From NCBI GenBank assembly GCA_013306675.1, contig JABLUY010000071.1, positions 62,001-126,000 of the forward strand: 64,000 nucleotides of DNA. Reading direction: 5' to 3'. The position numbers and the translations under genes are program-made. Shown here one piece after another: positions 26,596-37,300 of the stretch. Origin of the DNA: Thraustochytrium sp. TN22 (taxonomy: Eukaryota; Sar; Bigyra; Thraustochytrida; Thraustochytriidae). Positions within the stretch are counted from its first letter, which is position 1, and the number at the start of each line of letters is the position of its first letter. The notes under the pieces are model-generated. The model saw only the letters and a list, made by a program, of their open reading frames with translations, searched no databases and was not told the origin of the DNA.

Positions 26596-29562
26596 TCATT
26601 CGTCGGAGGCGACGGAAAAGTCGTCCTCGTCCTCCTCGTCCTCCTCGTCATCGTCCTCAGACTCGAGGTCAGCAGAGCTGGGGCCAGGCGCAGCCTCGGA
26701 AGCCCGCTTGAGCTTGCGGCGCGGCCGTGCGCGCGCCGCTTCGGCGGGCTGGGCTGCGGCCGCAAGCTCGGAGGCCTCGCCGTACGCGGCGGCGCGCTCC
26801 GCCACGTCCTCGTCGAGAACCTTGAGTAGAGCGTCGCGGCCGTCAGCGTCATCCTCGTCGGCGACCTTGGGCAGGCGCGCGAGAAATTTGTCGAATTGGC
26901 GGAGCGCAACAGTGTCGGCAAAGTCTTCGCGCGCCTGGAGCTCAGCCGCGAGGCGCGCGACGAGGCCAGCCTTGGCCACGCCCTCGTCGTCGAGCTTGAC
27001 GGCGTTAAGCGCGCGCGCGAGCAGGCGCACGTGTGGGCCGGAGGGCGCCGCGAGGAGCTCGACGAGGAGCGCTTGCAAAAAGCTGAGATGCACGGGCTGC
27101 GCGGAAAAGGATAGCAGGTAGACGAGGTACTGCAGGACGGCCTCGACGGGGACCTCGCCGAGGGGCGAGTCAGGCGGCGGACAGGTGAGCGTCTGCAAGA
27201 GCGGCACGGCCATCTCCTCGATGGCGGCCCGGCCGGACTGGGTGTTCTCGGCGAGAATGGGGAAGCAGACGGCCAGGCACTGGCGCAGCCGCACGTCCTG
27301 CGTCGAGTCCGGGTGAAAGTACATGACGATGAGGCACTGCAGGACGCGCACGTCGACCAGGCGGCCAACCACGGAGAGCTTGGCGAAACCCTCGGCCGCG
27401 ACGAGGCGCAGCGTGCGGTCGTCGCTGTCCATGTAGGCGAGGAGCGTGAACATGAGGTCCTCGGCCGCGGGCTCGGCGTCGGCTGCGTCGGCGTCTGCCG
27501 GCGCGGCGACCGCCGCGAGCCCCCAGAGCATGACGAGGTCGAAGATGCCGCGCAGCGCGTCGGCGCGAATGTCGAGCGTCTCCTCCTCGGCGGTGAGAAA
27601 CATGCGCAGAATGGGCAGGTGCTGGCGCGCGTTGTCGGCGCCGAGCTGGCAAAAGAGCGCCAGGCTCTGCAGCGCGAGATGGCGGCGGCGATCGTCGTCG
27701 CGATCCTGCAGGTTGGGCAGGATGACGCGGTCCATGAGGCCCTGGAGCTCGGCGATGACGCTGGGTCGGCGCACGGCCTGCAGCACGGCGACCGCGATGA
27801 CGAGCGCGCGCTCGGCGCGCCAGCCCTCGACGGCCTGCGGCGACTGCTCGGCCTCGGCGAGCTGGCGCTTGAGCGCCGCGGCCTGCTCGTAGTCCTCGCT
27901 GGCGACGGCGGCCTCGAGGCGCGTCTGCAGCTGCGCCACGCTGAGCGCGGGCGCCGCCTCCTCCGCGGCGTTGGCCTCGAGCGGCTCGAGGCAGTCGAAG
28001 ACGATGGAGGCGCCCTGCCTCACGAAACGGTCCTCCTCGTGGTCGCCCACGAAGGAGCGCAGCAGCTGCATGCTGGCCTGCACCACGCGCATGTCCGGGC
28101 CGTGGCGGTCCTCGAAGAGCTTGGTCACGAAGAGCGTGAGCGCGTGCTGGCCGGCCACGTCGTGCGTGGCGTCCAGGTCCTTGGCGATGTGCAGGAGCTG
28201 CTCCAGCACGAAGCGCGCGCGCGCCACACGGTCGCGGTCCGAAGCGGCGTCCAGAATCTGTGCGCGACACACGTCCATGACCTGGCCCAGTGAAGTCAGG
28301 TCCGGGATGAGCGCCTCGATGTCCTCCTCGCGCCCGTGGCGCGCCAGCGCCGCGCAGCGAGCGCGCAGGTAAATGGCGCCCTCGGGCGAGAGCACGCGCT
28401 TGGCGTTGGCGCCGGACAGGTCCCAGCTGGCCGCGGCACGCACCGCGTCGGAGGCTGGCTCGGCCTCCTGGCGCGCTGCGTCCAGCGCGCGGTCGAAGAG
28501 AGCACGCAGCGCGAGCAGCACGGTGTCTGGCGCGCTCTCCACGTCCAGGCAGGCGACGAGCGCGAGCGGGTCGCCGCCCGCGCCGCGCAGCCAGTGCTCG
28601 CAGAACATGGCCTCGCATGCGCGGCGCACGACGGCCGCGCGGTCCTTGAGGCCGTCCGAGAGCAGCGCCTCGCGCTGCGAGATGGACAGCACCTTGATCT
28701 GCACGTGGCGCCCTAGGCGCTCATAGGCGGCCGCGCGCACGTCCTCCTTGGCGTCGCGCGTGCGCTGCAGCACCGCCTTGAGCGACGGCTTGGTGATGAC
28801 CACCGCCTGAATGGCCGCGCGCCGCACCTCGGCGCTCGAGTCCGCCTCCATCATGGCCGTCAGCTTGCGGCAGATCGGGTCCTTGCCCGCCGCGCACGCC
28901 TTGGTGTCCTGCAGCCGCTCCAACGCGCGCACCGCCTGCGCGCGCACGCCCGCCACCTTGTCGTCCAGCCGCGGCATCATGCGCGCCTCGAGGCGGTCCC
29001 AGACCTCGTCCGCCAGAAAGGCGCCGTCCCGGGGCACCACCGCAAGGATGCGGCTCACCAGCTGGGCCGCGCGCATGCGCGCGGCCTTGTCCTTGGCGCC
29101 CACGGCGTCCAGCAGGTGGCACAGGATGCGCTCGAGCGGCTTGTTCCCCACCTGCGCCATGTCCGCGTCGTCGGCGCGCGCCGCGCAGCACTGCGTCACG
29201 AAGGCCACCAGCCGCTCCACCGCCGGCACGCGCTTGCCCTCGCGCATGATGCGGTTCACCAGCTTCAGAAACAGCTGCGTCACCACCTCCTGCTGCGCCG
29301 CGTCCCCCGCCGCCAGCGCCGCCACCTGCTCTGCCGCCGCGCCGTGCGTCAGCGCCGACCGCTGGCACTGGTCGAACACGCGCCGCAGCTTGCGCGAAGC
29401 GTCGCACTCCGCAGGGCCCGCGTTCGCGTTCACGTCCACATTCGCGTCCGCCTCGTTGTTCTCCGCGCCCCTCGCCGCCCCTCGCCGCCGCGCCGCCGCC
29501 GTCGTCGCCGTCGCTGTTGCGCCCCCGCGCGCAGCCCGCGCGCGCCGCGCAGGACCCGCCAT
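26596..29562 (-). CDS. NCAPG: Condensin complex subunit 3 (CAP-G), HEAT repeat protein
   Basis: Predicted protein of 988 residues, the HEAT-repeat subunit of condensin I that clamps DNA and compacts mitotic chromosomes. HEAT repeats run from about residue 65 to 860. Diagnostic is the CAP-G region LQRTRDAKEDVRAAAYERLG followed by VQIKVLSISQREALLSDGLK and DRAAVVRRACE; the Cnd3 C-terminal domain is seen around LRADALRGIFDL-type sequence (DIRADALRGIFDLVMLWGL). The last 60 residues are basic then strongly acidic (DLESEDDDEEDEEDEDDFSV), as in other CAP-G proteins. The N-terminal 50 residues are an Arg/Ala-rich low-complexity lead. The frame opens upstream only at a TTG (29610), so the ATG at 29562 is chosen. 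The stop is 101 bases from that of the convergent membrane protein gene. Confidence 0.93.
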   Translation of the reverse strand: MAGPARRARAARGGATATATTAAARRRGAARGAENNEADANVDVNANAGPAECDASRKLRRVFDQCQRSALTHGAAAEQVAALAAGDAAQQEVVTQLFLKLVNRIMREGKRVPAVERLVAFVTQCCAARADDADMAQVGNKPLERILCHLLDAVGAKDKAARMRAAQLVSRILAVVPRDGAFLADEVWDRLEARMMPRLDDKVAGVRAQAVRALERLQDTKACAAGKDPICRKLTAMMEADSSAEVRRAAIQAVVITKPSLKAVLQRTRDAKEDVRAAAYERLGRHVQIKVLSISQREALLSDGLKDRAAVVRRACEAMFCEHWLRGAGGDPLALVACLDVESAPDTVLLALRALFDRALDAARQEAEPASDAVRAAASWDLSGANAKRVLSPEGAIYLRARCAALARHGREEDIEALIPDLTSLGQVMDVCRAQILDAASDRDRVARARFVLEQLLHIAKDLDATHDVAGQHALTLFVTKLFEDRHGPDMRVVQASMQLLRSFVGDHEEDRFVRQGASIVFDCLEPLEANAAEEAAPALSVAQLQTRLEAAVASEDYEQAAALKRQLAEAEQSPQAVEGWRAERALVIAVAVLQAVRRPSVIAELQGLMDRVILPNLQDRDDDRRRHLALQSLALFCQLGADNARQHLPILRMFLTAEEETLDIRADALRGIFDLVMLWGLAAVAAPADADAADAEPAAEDLMFTLLAYMDSDDRTLRLVAAEGFAKLSVVGRLVDVRVLQCLIVMYFHPDSTQDVRLRQCLAVCFPILAENTQSGRAAIEEMAVPLLQTLTCPPPDSPLGEVPVEAVLQYLVYLLSFSAQPVHLSFLQALLVELLAAPSGPHVRLLARALNAVKLDDEGVAKAGLVARLAAELQAREDFADTVALRQFDKFLARLPKVADEDDADGRDALLKVLDEDVAERAAAYGEASELAAAAQPAEAARARPRRKLKRASEAAPGPSSADLESEDDDEEDEEDEDDFSVASDE

Positions 29563-29901
29563 GGCGCCGCAGCACCGCGCGCGCACACGCGAGCTCGAGG
29601 CGCGCAGCAACGAGCGCCGCTACGCGCGCCGACACGCACGCACGCAGGCACGCACGCCGACGCCGCGCGCAGCCGCGCGAGCCCGAGTTCTCTGTCTGCT
29701 GGTCTTGCCGCTGCGCGGCGGTTATCACCTTGCGCCAGACCGGGACGCAGGGCGCCTGTCGCTCCGGACCAGGACCAGGCGCGAGACGCGAGGGACGAAC
29801 GAAGCATGTGATGTGCGCGCCTCTCTAGGTTATGACTTAGTTCCGCGCGGGCCGGCGGAGCCGGGCGAGACGCTGGACTTGTATAAACTGAGGCTCGCTA
29901 G
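29563..29901. other. Intergenic, CAP-G upstream region
   Basis: About 340 bases between two minus-strand genes, holding the CAP-G promoter and the 3' end of the zinc/DEAH gene. A TATAAA occurs at 29882 but is not well placed for either gene. No gene is seen. Confidence 0.45.
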
Positions 29902-32900
29902 CTAGGGCTCCTTCTCGTAGCTGGTGCTGCTGGAGGACCCGGCCTCGCTGAGCTTGCGGCGCTTGGAAGGCGTGCCACGGTCGTGCTTGTGGGCCTCGCA
30001 GTTGCGGGAGAGCTTGACGCGGAGGTTGGAGCAGCCCTCGGACAGGCACTTGTTGTGCTTATTGCAGTGACTGCAAAAGTCCTTGACGTTGGGATGCGTC
30101 TTGCGTTGGCACGGGCTCGTGCACCCCGCGCAACCCTCGCACTTGCAGCGGCACGAAGCGCAGTACTTCTCGTTGGGATTGCAATGGTTGGAGCACAGCC
30201 CACCCTCGTTGGCGCTGCAGTGCGTCCTCGCATGCTGCGAGCAGATGGACTTCTTCGCCTCGGTCGTGCGTGGGCAGTCGGGGTGTGAGCAAAGGCCCCG
30301 GGGACGCACAAAAAGTTTGCCGTTCTCCAGCGGAGCGGGGGTCATGTCGTCACAGAGGGCCGTCGGCAAGTCGGCTGTTGAGGTGTGAGGGTACATGCTT
30401 GCGGCCTGCTGTGCGGCGAATTTGCTAAGGGGCATTTCCGAGCCGGCCTCGAAGAGCCATTGAGCGAGGGCCCTCATGAACTTGTCGCTCTTGGCCTTCT
30501 TTTTGCCTTCGGAGTCAGGCACGCTGGACGGGTTCTTGTACAGCCACAGGAGCACAGTGGCGACGTCGTTGCACGTCTGGAGAGGCGCGTCGTCTTGCTC
30601 GTCCGACTCGCCCGCAAGCTCAGCCACAAGCTTCAGGTAAGGAAAGTTCTCCTTGGTCACGCGCTCGATGACCTTGGTGGGGGTGCCGCTCGGCAACCTC
30701 TTCGTCACCATTTGCTGGAGCCAGCTGCGGCCGTTGCGCACGGTAATGTCGTCCCCCTGCACAAAGACGCTTTCGGCCCTGTCCTCCTCCCCGTCATTCC
30801 TGTCGTCCTCGTCCGTGTCAATGTCAGTCACGTCGCCCGCGAGCGGGTCTTCTTCGGTCGCCTCTGGCTGTTCCGTCCGCGAAAAGAGACGCGTGCCCTG
30901 CGCCCCGAACGCAACGTTGATGCGCGCTTCAAAGTCTTGCTGAATGAGGTCCCGGCCGTCCTCGTTGCCCCTGCGCACTGGAGCGCTTGTGATGTTTCGG
31001 ATGCCTTTGTTGTTGGACAGGTTGAGCCGCGCTGGGGCGCCGACGTCGGCTCCGTACGCCGCGCACAGCTCCTCGAGGCGATCTTGCCAGCTTGCGACAT
31101 TGACAGTGTCCTGCTCGAGGTGTTGGAGGCCTTCCCGGAGCGCCTGGTGCGCCGCAGCGCCGTTGTGGATGAGCGGGAAATAGTGCTCCAGAATGGCGAG
31201 CTCCGGGCGGCGGTGCGCCCATGAATTGGCCGACGGGAAGCTCGAGAGCATGTGGAGCGTGAGTGTCCGCTTGCCGTCGCCGCGCGCCGTGCCCTGGTGC
31301 ACATCTACCGCGTCGCTGACGCCGTTCGGGCTCCACGAGAAGATCGCGTGGGTCGCCTGGAGCCCGCGGCACTGGCTCATGATGGAGACCGAGTGGCGCA
31401 TGAGCGACTTGCCGACGGTGAGCTCGAGCAACGGCGTGTTCATCATGGCGAACATACTGTCGCGAAGCTCCGCCTTGGCGGCCGCGTCAGTCGCCGAGCA
31501 GTTCGGGTACGGGTTCTCGATGCCGAGCGCCTTGCAGTAGGCGCGGTACATGATCTCCTTGGAGACCTGGAGCGGCAGTCCCTTGGGCATGGGAATGCGG
31601 AAGACCTTGCCATTGGGCGTCTCGCGGTCAGTGCTTTCCGGAGTAAGCGTGTCGTAGCACACCACGGCCGTATCGAGCTGGCCAGGCGCCGGGCGTTGGT
31701 AGTTCTCCTCGCTGACCTCCACCACGCCTTTTGCCATTTCCGCAAAGTGCTCAAAGAAGCGCTTTTGCAGTGACGGCGTGCACGTGTAGATGGCGGGCCG
31801 AGGACCGGCGGGCTTCTCGGTGAGCTGGTGGAAGAACTCCAGCAGGCATTCCGGTTGCTCCACCAGAAAATCAATGACAGCCTGGTTGCAGTGCACACCC
31901 GGCACCGCGTCGACCTCCATGATCGAGGAGGACTGGTACACGGGGAAGCCCAAGAACCAGGGCTCCTTGACCGGCACATTCTCGCGCGCCTTTTGACGCT
32001 CGTACTGCGCGACGCCTTCGGCAACGAAGTAGCGGGAGAAGACCGCGTGCGCGGCATTCTGCGAACGGGAGCTGGACTGGTTGTGTGGGACGCCAGCCAT
32101 AAAGCCGCCGTGCAGGAGAACGCTCTTGGGCTGCAGCCACGGCTTTCCGGGGGCGAGAGTCGTGTACCGCAGGAGCTTGGAGAGCTGCTCCACGGTGGTG
32201 AACACCGTGCCGAGTGCCTGGATTTCGAGCCACTTCAAGTTCTCCGCGTACTCCAGGACGTTGCGCGCCGCAAGGTCCACGTCGAGCGCGTTGAAGTTGG
32301 AGACCGTGGTCTGGGTGAGGAAGAGCTCGAGCGGGAAGTCCGTCAGCGTTTCGTCGGACAGCTGCGGCAGCATCACCAGCTTCTTGTAGCTGAAGTCGTG
32401 GATGTCAAGCGCCTTGAACCGCAGGATCTGGTCCGCAGAGTAGATGGTTTGCAGGCAGTGGAAGGAAGGCGCGCACGGGCGCAACTCCACGATGGAGCCA
32501 ATCTCCGCAAAGCTCGCGGCGCTAGCCCCCTCGTTGCCGTCCTCGTCGTCGTCGTCGTCGTTCGCAAGGGCCGCCCCTTGGCGAAGCCTGGCTTGCTTGC
32601 GGAGGAGATTGCCGACCAGCAGCGGCAGGTCCGTGGCGGTGATGCGGATGACGTTGTCGCCAAAAGCGTCCTCGTGTTGCGCCACGTCGTTGTGGAAGAT
32701 GTTGGACCCCATGAGCAGATGCGCCTCGTCCAGGACCATCACGGGATGGCCGCCCAGCGGTGCCACCAGCGCCCGCGCCTTCTCCACGGTCCCGCCGCTC
32801 CCTGGCCAGATACTGTAGAACACGCGGACCGGGTGCAGGTTGCCATCGATGACGCTCTCCTGGCGCGGGTCCTCCTCCAGCGACGCCACGCCCTCGCTGC

Positions 32901-33672
32901 ACTTGTTGAGCTTGAAGACGCGCGACGCAACGCGGCCGCTGAAGGTCTGGTCGCGGGCGCCCGTGCCGGTCCGGTACACGCCGATGAAAAGGACCTCCGG
33001 GAGGTAGCTCGACGTCCGCTTGAGGCGCCGCTTGCTCGCGATGAGGGCCGGGGTGTACACCGTCTTGGCATAGATGCTCTGGATCCACTCGATCTGGCTC
33101 GCCAGGTCCTTGCGCACCTGGCCCGCCTGGGAATGGCCAAAGAGGAGAATCGGATCGCCGCACACGCCCGCGGAAAAGCACGGCAGAAGCAGCATGCCCT
33201 TGAGCGTCTTGCCGCCCTGCATGATGATCTTGATCAGCTTCTTGCCCTTGCTGAAGTACTTGCGGACTTCCTCGTTCGCCAGGTCGCGCAGCTCCTCGAA
33301 CTCGTCCGCCTCGACGATCATGCGCCACAGGATGCGCAGGAGGATGGCGGCCAGGATCGTGCACGGCGCCTGGCACAGCCCGGCCACCGCCAGCATGCCA
33401 TTCAGCTCCGTCGCGTCGACCTCGTTCTCATAAAGCATAAAGGCGGCCGCCGCCTCCTCCGTCCACTGCCCCGCGAGGCCCGCGAAGCGAGACTCCGCCA
33501 GCGCGGCCTCCACCGTCTCCTTGTGGCGCACGATCTCCTCGGGCTTCCCGGCGTCCTGCTCCTGCTGGAATGCGATGAAGCGCTCCAGGCTGAACAGGTT
33601 CCCCGCGCCGTCGGCGGCCTCGCCCCCCGCCGTCGCGCCCGCGCCGCCCGGGTTCTCCTCGTTGCCGCTCAT
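29902..33672 (-). CDS. DEAH-box SF2-like ATPase with Cys-rich C-terminus (paralogue A)
   Basis: Predicted protein of 1256 residues, family not recognised. Superfamily 2 helicase-like motifs are visible in order: MQGGKTLKG at 151-159 as Walker A/motif I (GGKT at 153-156), VMVLDEAH as motif II (DEAH at 315-318), ITATDLP as motif III (TAT at 345-347), and QCRGLQATH from 767 as a possible motif VI. The spacing between I and II is about 160 residues. Acidic low-complexity stretches lie near 372-382 and 960-985. The end (1126-1228) holds 18 cysteines, many as CxxC or CxC pairs, suggesting several zinc sites, followed by a KRRK patch that may be a nuclear signal. A nucleic-acid-dependent ATPase in the nucleus is the natural guess. 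The adjacent gene is a paralogue over about 840 residues. The ATG at 33672 precedes a Gly/Ala-rich lead. Confidence 0.75.
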   Translation of the reverse strand: MSGNEENPGGAGATAGGEAADGAGNLFSLERFIAFQQEQDAGKPEEIVRHKETVEAALAESRFAGLAGQWTEEAAAAFMLYENEVDATELNGMLAVAGLCQAPCTILAAILLRILWRMIVEADEFEELRDLANEEVRKYFSKGKKLIKIIMQGGKTLKGMLLLPCFSAGVCGDPILLFGHSQAGQVRKDLASQIEWIQSIYAKTVYTPALIASKRRLKRTSSYLPEVLFIGVYRTGTGARDQTFSGRVASRVFKLNKCSEGVASLEEDPRQESVIDGNLHPVRVFYSIWPGSGGTVEKARALVAPLGGHPVMVLDEAHLLMGSNIFHNDVAQHEDAFGDNVIRITATDLPLLVGNLLRKQARLRQGAALANDDDDDEDGNEGASAASFAEIGSIVELRPCAPSFHCLQTIYSADQILRFKALDIHDFSYKKLVMLPQLSDETLTDFPLELFLTQTTVSNFNALDVDLAARNVLEYAENLKWLEIQALGTVFTTVEQLSKLLRYTTLAPGKPWLQPKSVLLHGGFMAGVPHNQSSSRSQNAAHAVFSRYFVAEGVAQYERQKARENVPVKEPWFLGFPVYQSSSIMEVDAVPGVHCNQAVIDFLVEQPECLLEFFHQLTEKPAGPRPAIYTCTPSLQKRFFEHFAEMAKGVVEVSEENYQRPAPGQLDTAVVCYDTLTPESTDRETPNGKVFRIPMPKGLPLQVSKEIMYRAYCKALGIENPYPNCSATDAAAKAELRDSMFAMMNTPLLELTVGKSLMRHSVSIMSQCRGLQATHAIFSWSPNGVSDAVDVHQGTARGDGKRTLTLHMLSSFPSANSWAHRRPELAILEHYFPLIHNGAAAHQALREGLQHLEQDTVNVASWQDRLEELCAAYGADVGAPARLNLSNNKGIRNITSAPVRRGNEDGRDLIQQDFEARINVAFGAQGTRLFSRTEQPEATEEDPLAGDVTDIDTDEDDRNDGEEDRAESVFVQGDDITVRNGRSWLQQMVTKRLPSGTPTKVIERVTKENFPYLKLVAELAGESDEQDDAPLQTCNDVATVLLWLYKNPSSVPDSEGKKKAKSDKFMRALAQWLFEAGSEMPLSKFAAQQAASMYPHTSTADLPTALCDDMTPAPLENGKLFVRPRGLCSHPDCPRTTEAKKSICSQHARTHCSANEGGLCSNHCNPNEKYCASCRCKCEGCAGCTSPCQRKTHPNVKDFCSHCNKHNKCLSEGCSNLRVKLSRNCEAHKHDRGTPSKRRKLSEAGSSSSTSYEKEP

Positions 33673-34388
33673 CTTCTCCGCCTCTGCACTCGCGCCTTCC
33701 CTCTCGCTTTTGCTCTGGTCCTTGCTCGCGCTCCTCGGTTGCTGGTTTGCCTCGCCGCCCTGCCCGTCGCCGCAGCGCCGCTCTGGCTCGCCCTGCGGCG
33801 CGCCGGGAGCAACGCCGGGTGCCCCGCGGGAGCGGCCCCCGGCGGGAGCCCCGCGGGTGCAACTCCGCGGGAGCGCCGGGAGCGGGAGCGCGCGAGCATC
33901 CTAGGACGATTAGAGCGCCGCGTGGTGGACTGCAAGCAACGCGACGGCGGGCGTGGTCGCGTGGGCGATGGAAACCATGGCGTCGAGATACGCCAAGTCT
34001 TCTGAAACAAGCCCAGAGTCGACGAGCGGAGAGGGTGAGGGAGACGGAGACGGAGAGGGAGAGGTGCTTGGCACGGGAGAGAGGCGCAGCGGCCAGGCAA
34101 CCGACGAGCACGCGCGGCTACGCCAGCGCCACGCGCCGATGCGCGAACATTTTCGTTGCGTGGAAAGACTCGGCATCGTCACGGTACAGTGCGGCGTAAT
34201 TGGTCAAAACTTGGCGTGTAGCCTCTTGAATCAGCTGGGTCGCCTTCATGAGTCATTGAACATGAAGATTGTCTTTCTATACCAGTGGCCTTCGGTCCCA
34301 TCCTGGAAAGCGGCTTACACTCAGATCAGTCTGATAACCTTGAAGCCATCGTTGCGAGTCCGTGACGGTTCGCAGATCTTGATGAAGA
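33673..34388. other. Intergenic between the two DEAH-ATPase paralogues
   Basis: About 715 bases. The first part is GC-rich with GGGAGC/CCGCGGG repeats (about 33800-33900), then a GGGAGACGGAGA-type purine run near 34030-34070, then a lower-GC 200 bases ending at the stop of the LRR-ARM gene. It contains paralogue A's promoter and paralogue B's 3' end. No gene is supported. Confidence 0.5.
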
Positions 34389-37300
34389 CTATCCTCTTCG
34401 CCGCAATCCACCAACCGCGCTCAGTGCGCTACGAGCGTTGGCCTGCACCTCGCGATCGGCCCGGTGCTTGCGCATGGCCGCGAGGATGTCGGCGCCGGCC
34501 TGCAGCTCCTGGCCGAGGATCTCCTTGTTGCGCGTGTTGATTGCGAGATTCCAAAGCGCGCCACATGCGTTGGCCTGCACCTCGCGATCGGCTCGGTGCT
34601 CGCGTATGTCCGCGAGGATGTCGACGCCGGCCTGCAGCTCCTGGCCAAGGATCTCCTGGTTGCGCGCGTTGACGGCGAGGTTCCAAAGTGCGGCACATGC
34701 GTTGGCCTGCACCTCGCGATCGGCCCGGTGCTCGCGCATGGCCGCGAGGATGTCGGCGCCGGCCTGCAGCTCCTGGCCGAGGATCTCCTTGTTGCGCGCG
34801 TTGACGGCGAGGTTCCAAAGCGCGCCACATGCGTTGGCCTGCACCTCGCGATCGGCTCGGTGCTCGCGTATGTCCGCGAGGATGTCGACGCCGGCCTGTA
34901 GCTCCTGGCCGAGGATCTCCTCGTTGCGCGCGTTGACGGCGAGGTTCCAAAGCGCGCCACATGCGTTGGCCTGCACCTCGCGATCGGCCCGGTGCTCGCG
35001 CATGGCCGCGAGGATGTCGGCGCCGGCCTGCAGCTCCTGGCCGAGGATCTCCTTGTTGCGCGCGTTGATTGCGAGATTCCAAAGCGCGCCACATGCGTTG
35101 GCCTGCACCTCGCGATCGGCTCGGTGCTCGCGTATGTCCGCGAGGATGTCGACGCCGGCCTGTAGCTCCTGGCCGAGGATCTCCTCGTTGCGCGCGTTGA
35201 CGGCGAGGTTCCAAAGCGCGCCACATGCGTTGGCCTGCACCTCGCGATCGGCCCGGTGCTCGCGCATGGCCGCGAGGATGTCGGCGCCGGCCTGCAGCTC
35301 CTGGCCGAGGATCTCCTTGTTGCGCGCGTTGATTGCGAGATTCCAAAGCGCGCCACATGCGTTGGCCTGCACCTCGCGATCGGCTCGGTGCTCGCGTATG
35401 TCCGCGAGGATGTCGACGCCGGCCTGTAGCTCCTGGCCGAGGATCTCCTCGTTGCGCGCGTTGACGGCGAGGTTCCAAAGCGCGCCACATGCGTTGGCCT
35501 GCACCTCGCGATCGGCCCGGTGCTCGCGCATGGCCGCGAGGATGTCGGCGCCGGCCTGCAGCTCCTGGCCGAGGATCTCCTTGTTGCGCGCGTTGATTGC
35601 GAGATTCCAAAGCGCGCCACATGCGTTGGCCTGCACCTCGCGATCGGCTCGGTGCTCGCGTATGTCCGCGAGGATGTCGACGCCGGCCTGTAGCTCCTGG
35701 CCGAGGATCTCCTCGTTGCGCGCGTTGACGGCGAGGTTCCAAAGCGCGCCACATGCGTTGGCCTGCACCTCGCGATCGGCCCGGTGCTCGCGCATGGCCG
35801 CGAGGATGTCGGCGCCGGCCTGCAGCTCCTGGCCGAGGATCTCCTTGTTGCGCGCGTTGATTGCGAGATTCCAAAGCGCGCCACATGCGTTGGCCTGCAC
35901 CTCGCGATCGGCTCGGTGCTCGCGTATGTCCGCGAGGATGTCGACGCCGGCCTGTAGCTCCTGGCCGAGGATCTCCTCGTTGCGCGCGTTGACGGCGAGG
36001 TTCCAAAGCGCGCCACATGCGTTGGCCTGCACCTCGCGATCGGCCCGGTGCTCGCGCATGGCCGCGAGGATGTCGGCGCCGGCCTGCAGCTCCTGGCCGA
36101 GGATCTCCTTGTTGCGCGCGTTGATTGCGAGATTCCAAAGCGCGCCACATGCGTTGGCCTGCACCTCGCGATCGGCTCGGTGCTCGCGTATGTCCGCGAG
36201 GATGTCGACGCCGGCCTGTAGCTCCTGGCCGAGGATCTCCTCGTTGCGCGCGTTGACGGCGAGGTTCCAAAGCGCGCCACATGCGTTGGCCTGCACCTCG
36301 CGATCGGCCCGGTGCTCGCGCATGGCCGCGAGGATGTCGGCGCCGGCCTGCAGCTCCTGGCCGAGGATCTCCTTGTTGCGCGCGTTGATTGCGAGATTCC
36401 AAAGCGCGCCACATGCGTTGGCCTGCACCTCGCGATCGGCTCGGTGCTCGCGTATGTCCGCGAGGATGTCGACGCCGGCCTGTAGCTCCTGGCCGAGGAT
36501 CTCCTCGTTGCGCGCGTTGACGGCGAGGTTCCAAAGCGCGCCACATGCGTTGGCCTGCACCTCGCGATCGGCCCGGTGCTCGCGCATGGCCGCGAGGATG
36601 TCGGCGCCGGCCTGCAGCTCCTGGCCGAGGATCTCCTTGTTGCGCGCGTTGATTGCGAGATTCCAAAGCGCGCCACATGCGTTGGCCTGCACCTCGCGAT
36701 CGGCTCGGTGCTCGCGTATGTCCGCGAGGATGTCGACGCCGGCCTGTAGCTCCTGGCCGAGGATCTCCTCGTTGCGCGCGTTGACGGCGAGGTTCCAAAG
36801 CGCGCCACATGCGTTGGCCTGCACCTCGCGATCGGCCCGGTGCTCGCGCATGGCCGCGAGGATGTCGGCGCCGGCCTGCAGCTCCTGGCCGAGGATCTCC
36901 TTGTTGCGCGCGTTGATTGCGAGATTCCAAAGCGCGCCACATGCGTTGGCCTGCACCTCGCGATCGGCTCGGTGCTCGCGTATGTCCGCGAGGATGTCGA
37001 CGCCGGCCTGTAGCTCCTGGCCGAGGATCTCCTCGTTGCGCGCGTTGACGGCGAGGTTCCAAAGCGCGCCACATGCGTTGGCCTGCACCTCGCGATCGGC
37101 CCGGTGCTCGCGCATGGCCGCGAGGATGTCGGCGCCGGCCTGCAGCTCCTGGCCGAGGATCTCCTTGTTGCGCGCGTTGATTGCGAGATTCCAAAGCGCG
37201 CCACATGCGTTGGCCTGCACCTCGCGATCGGCTCGGTGCTCGCGTATGTCCGCGAGGATGTCGACGCCGGCCTGTAGCTCCTGGCCGAGGATCTCCTCGT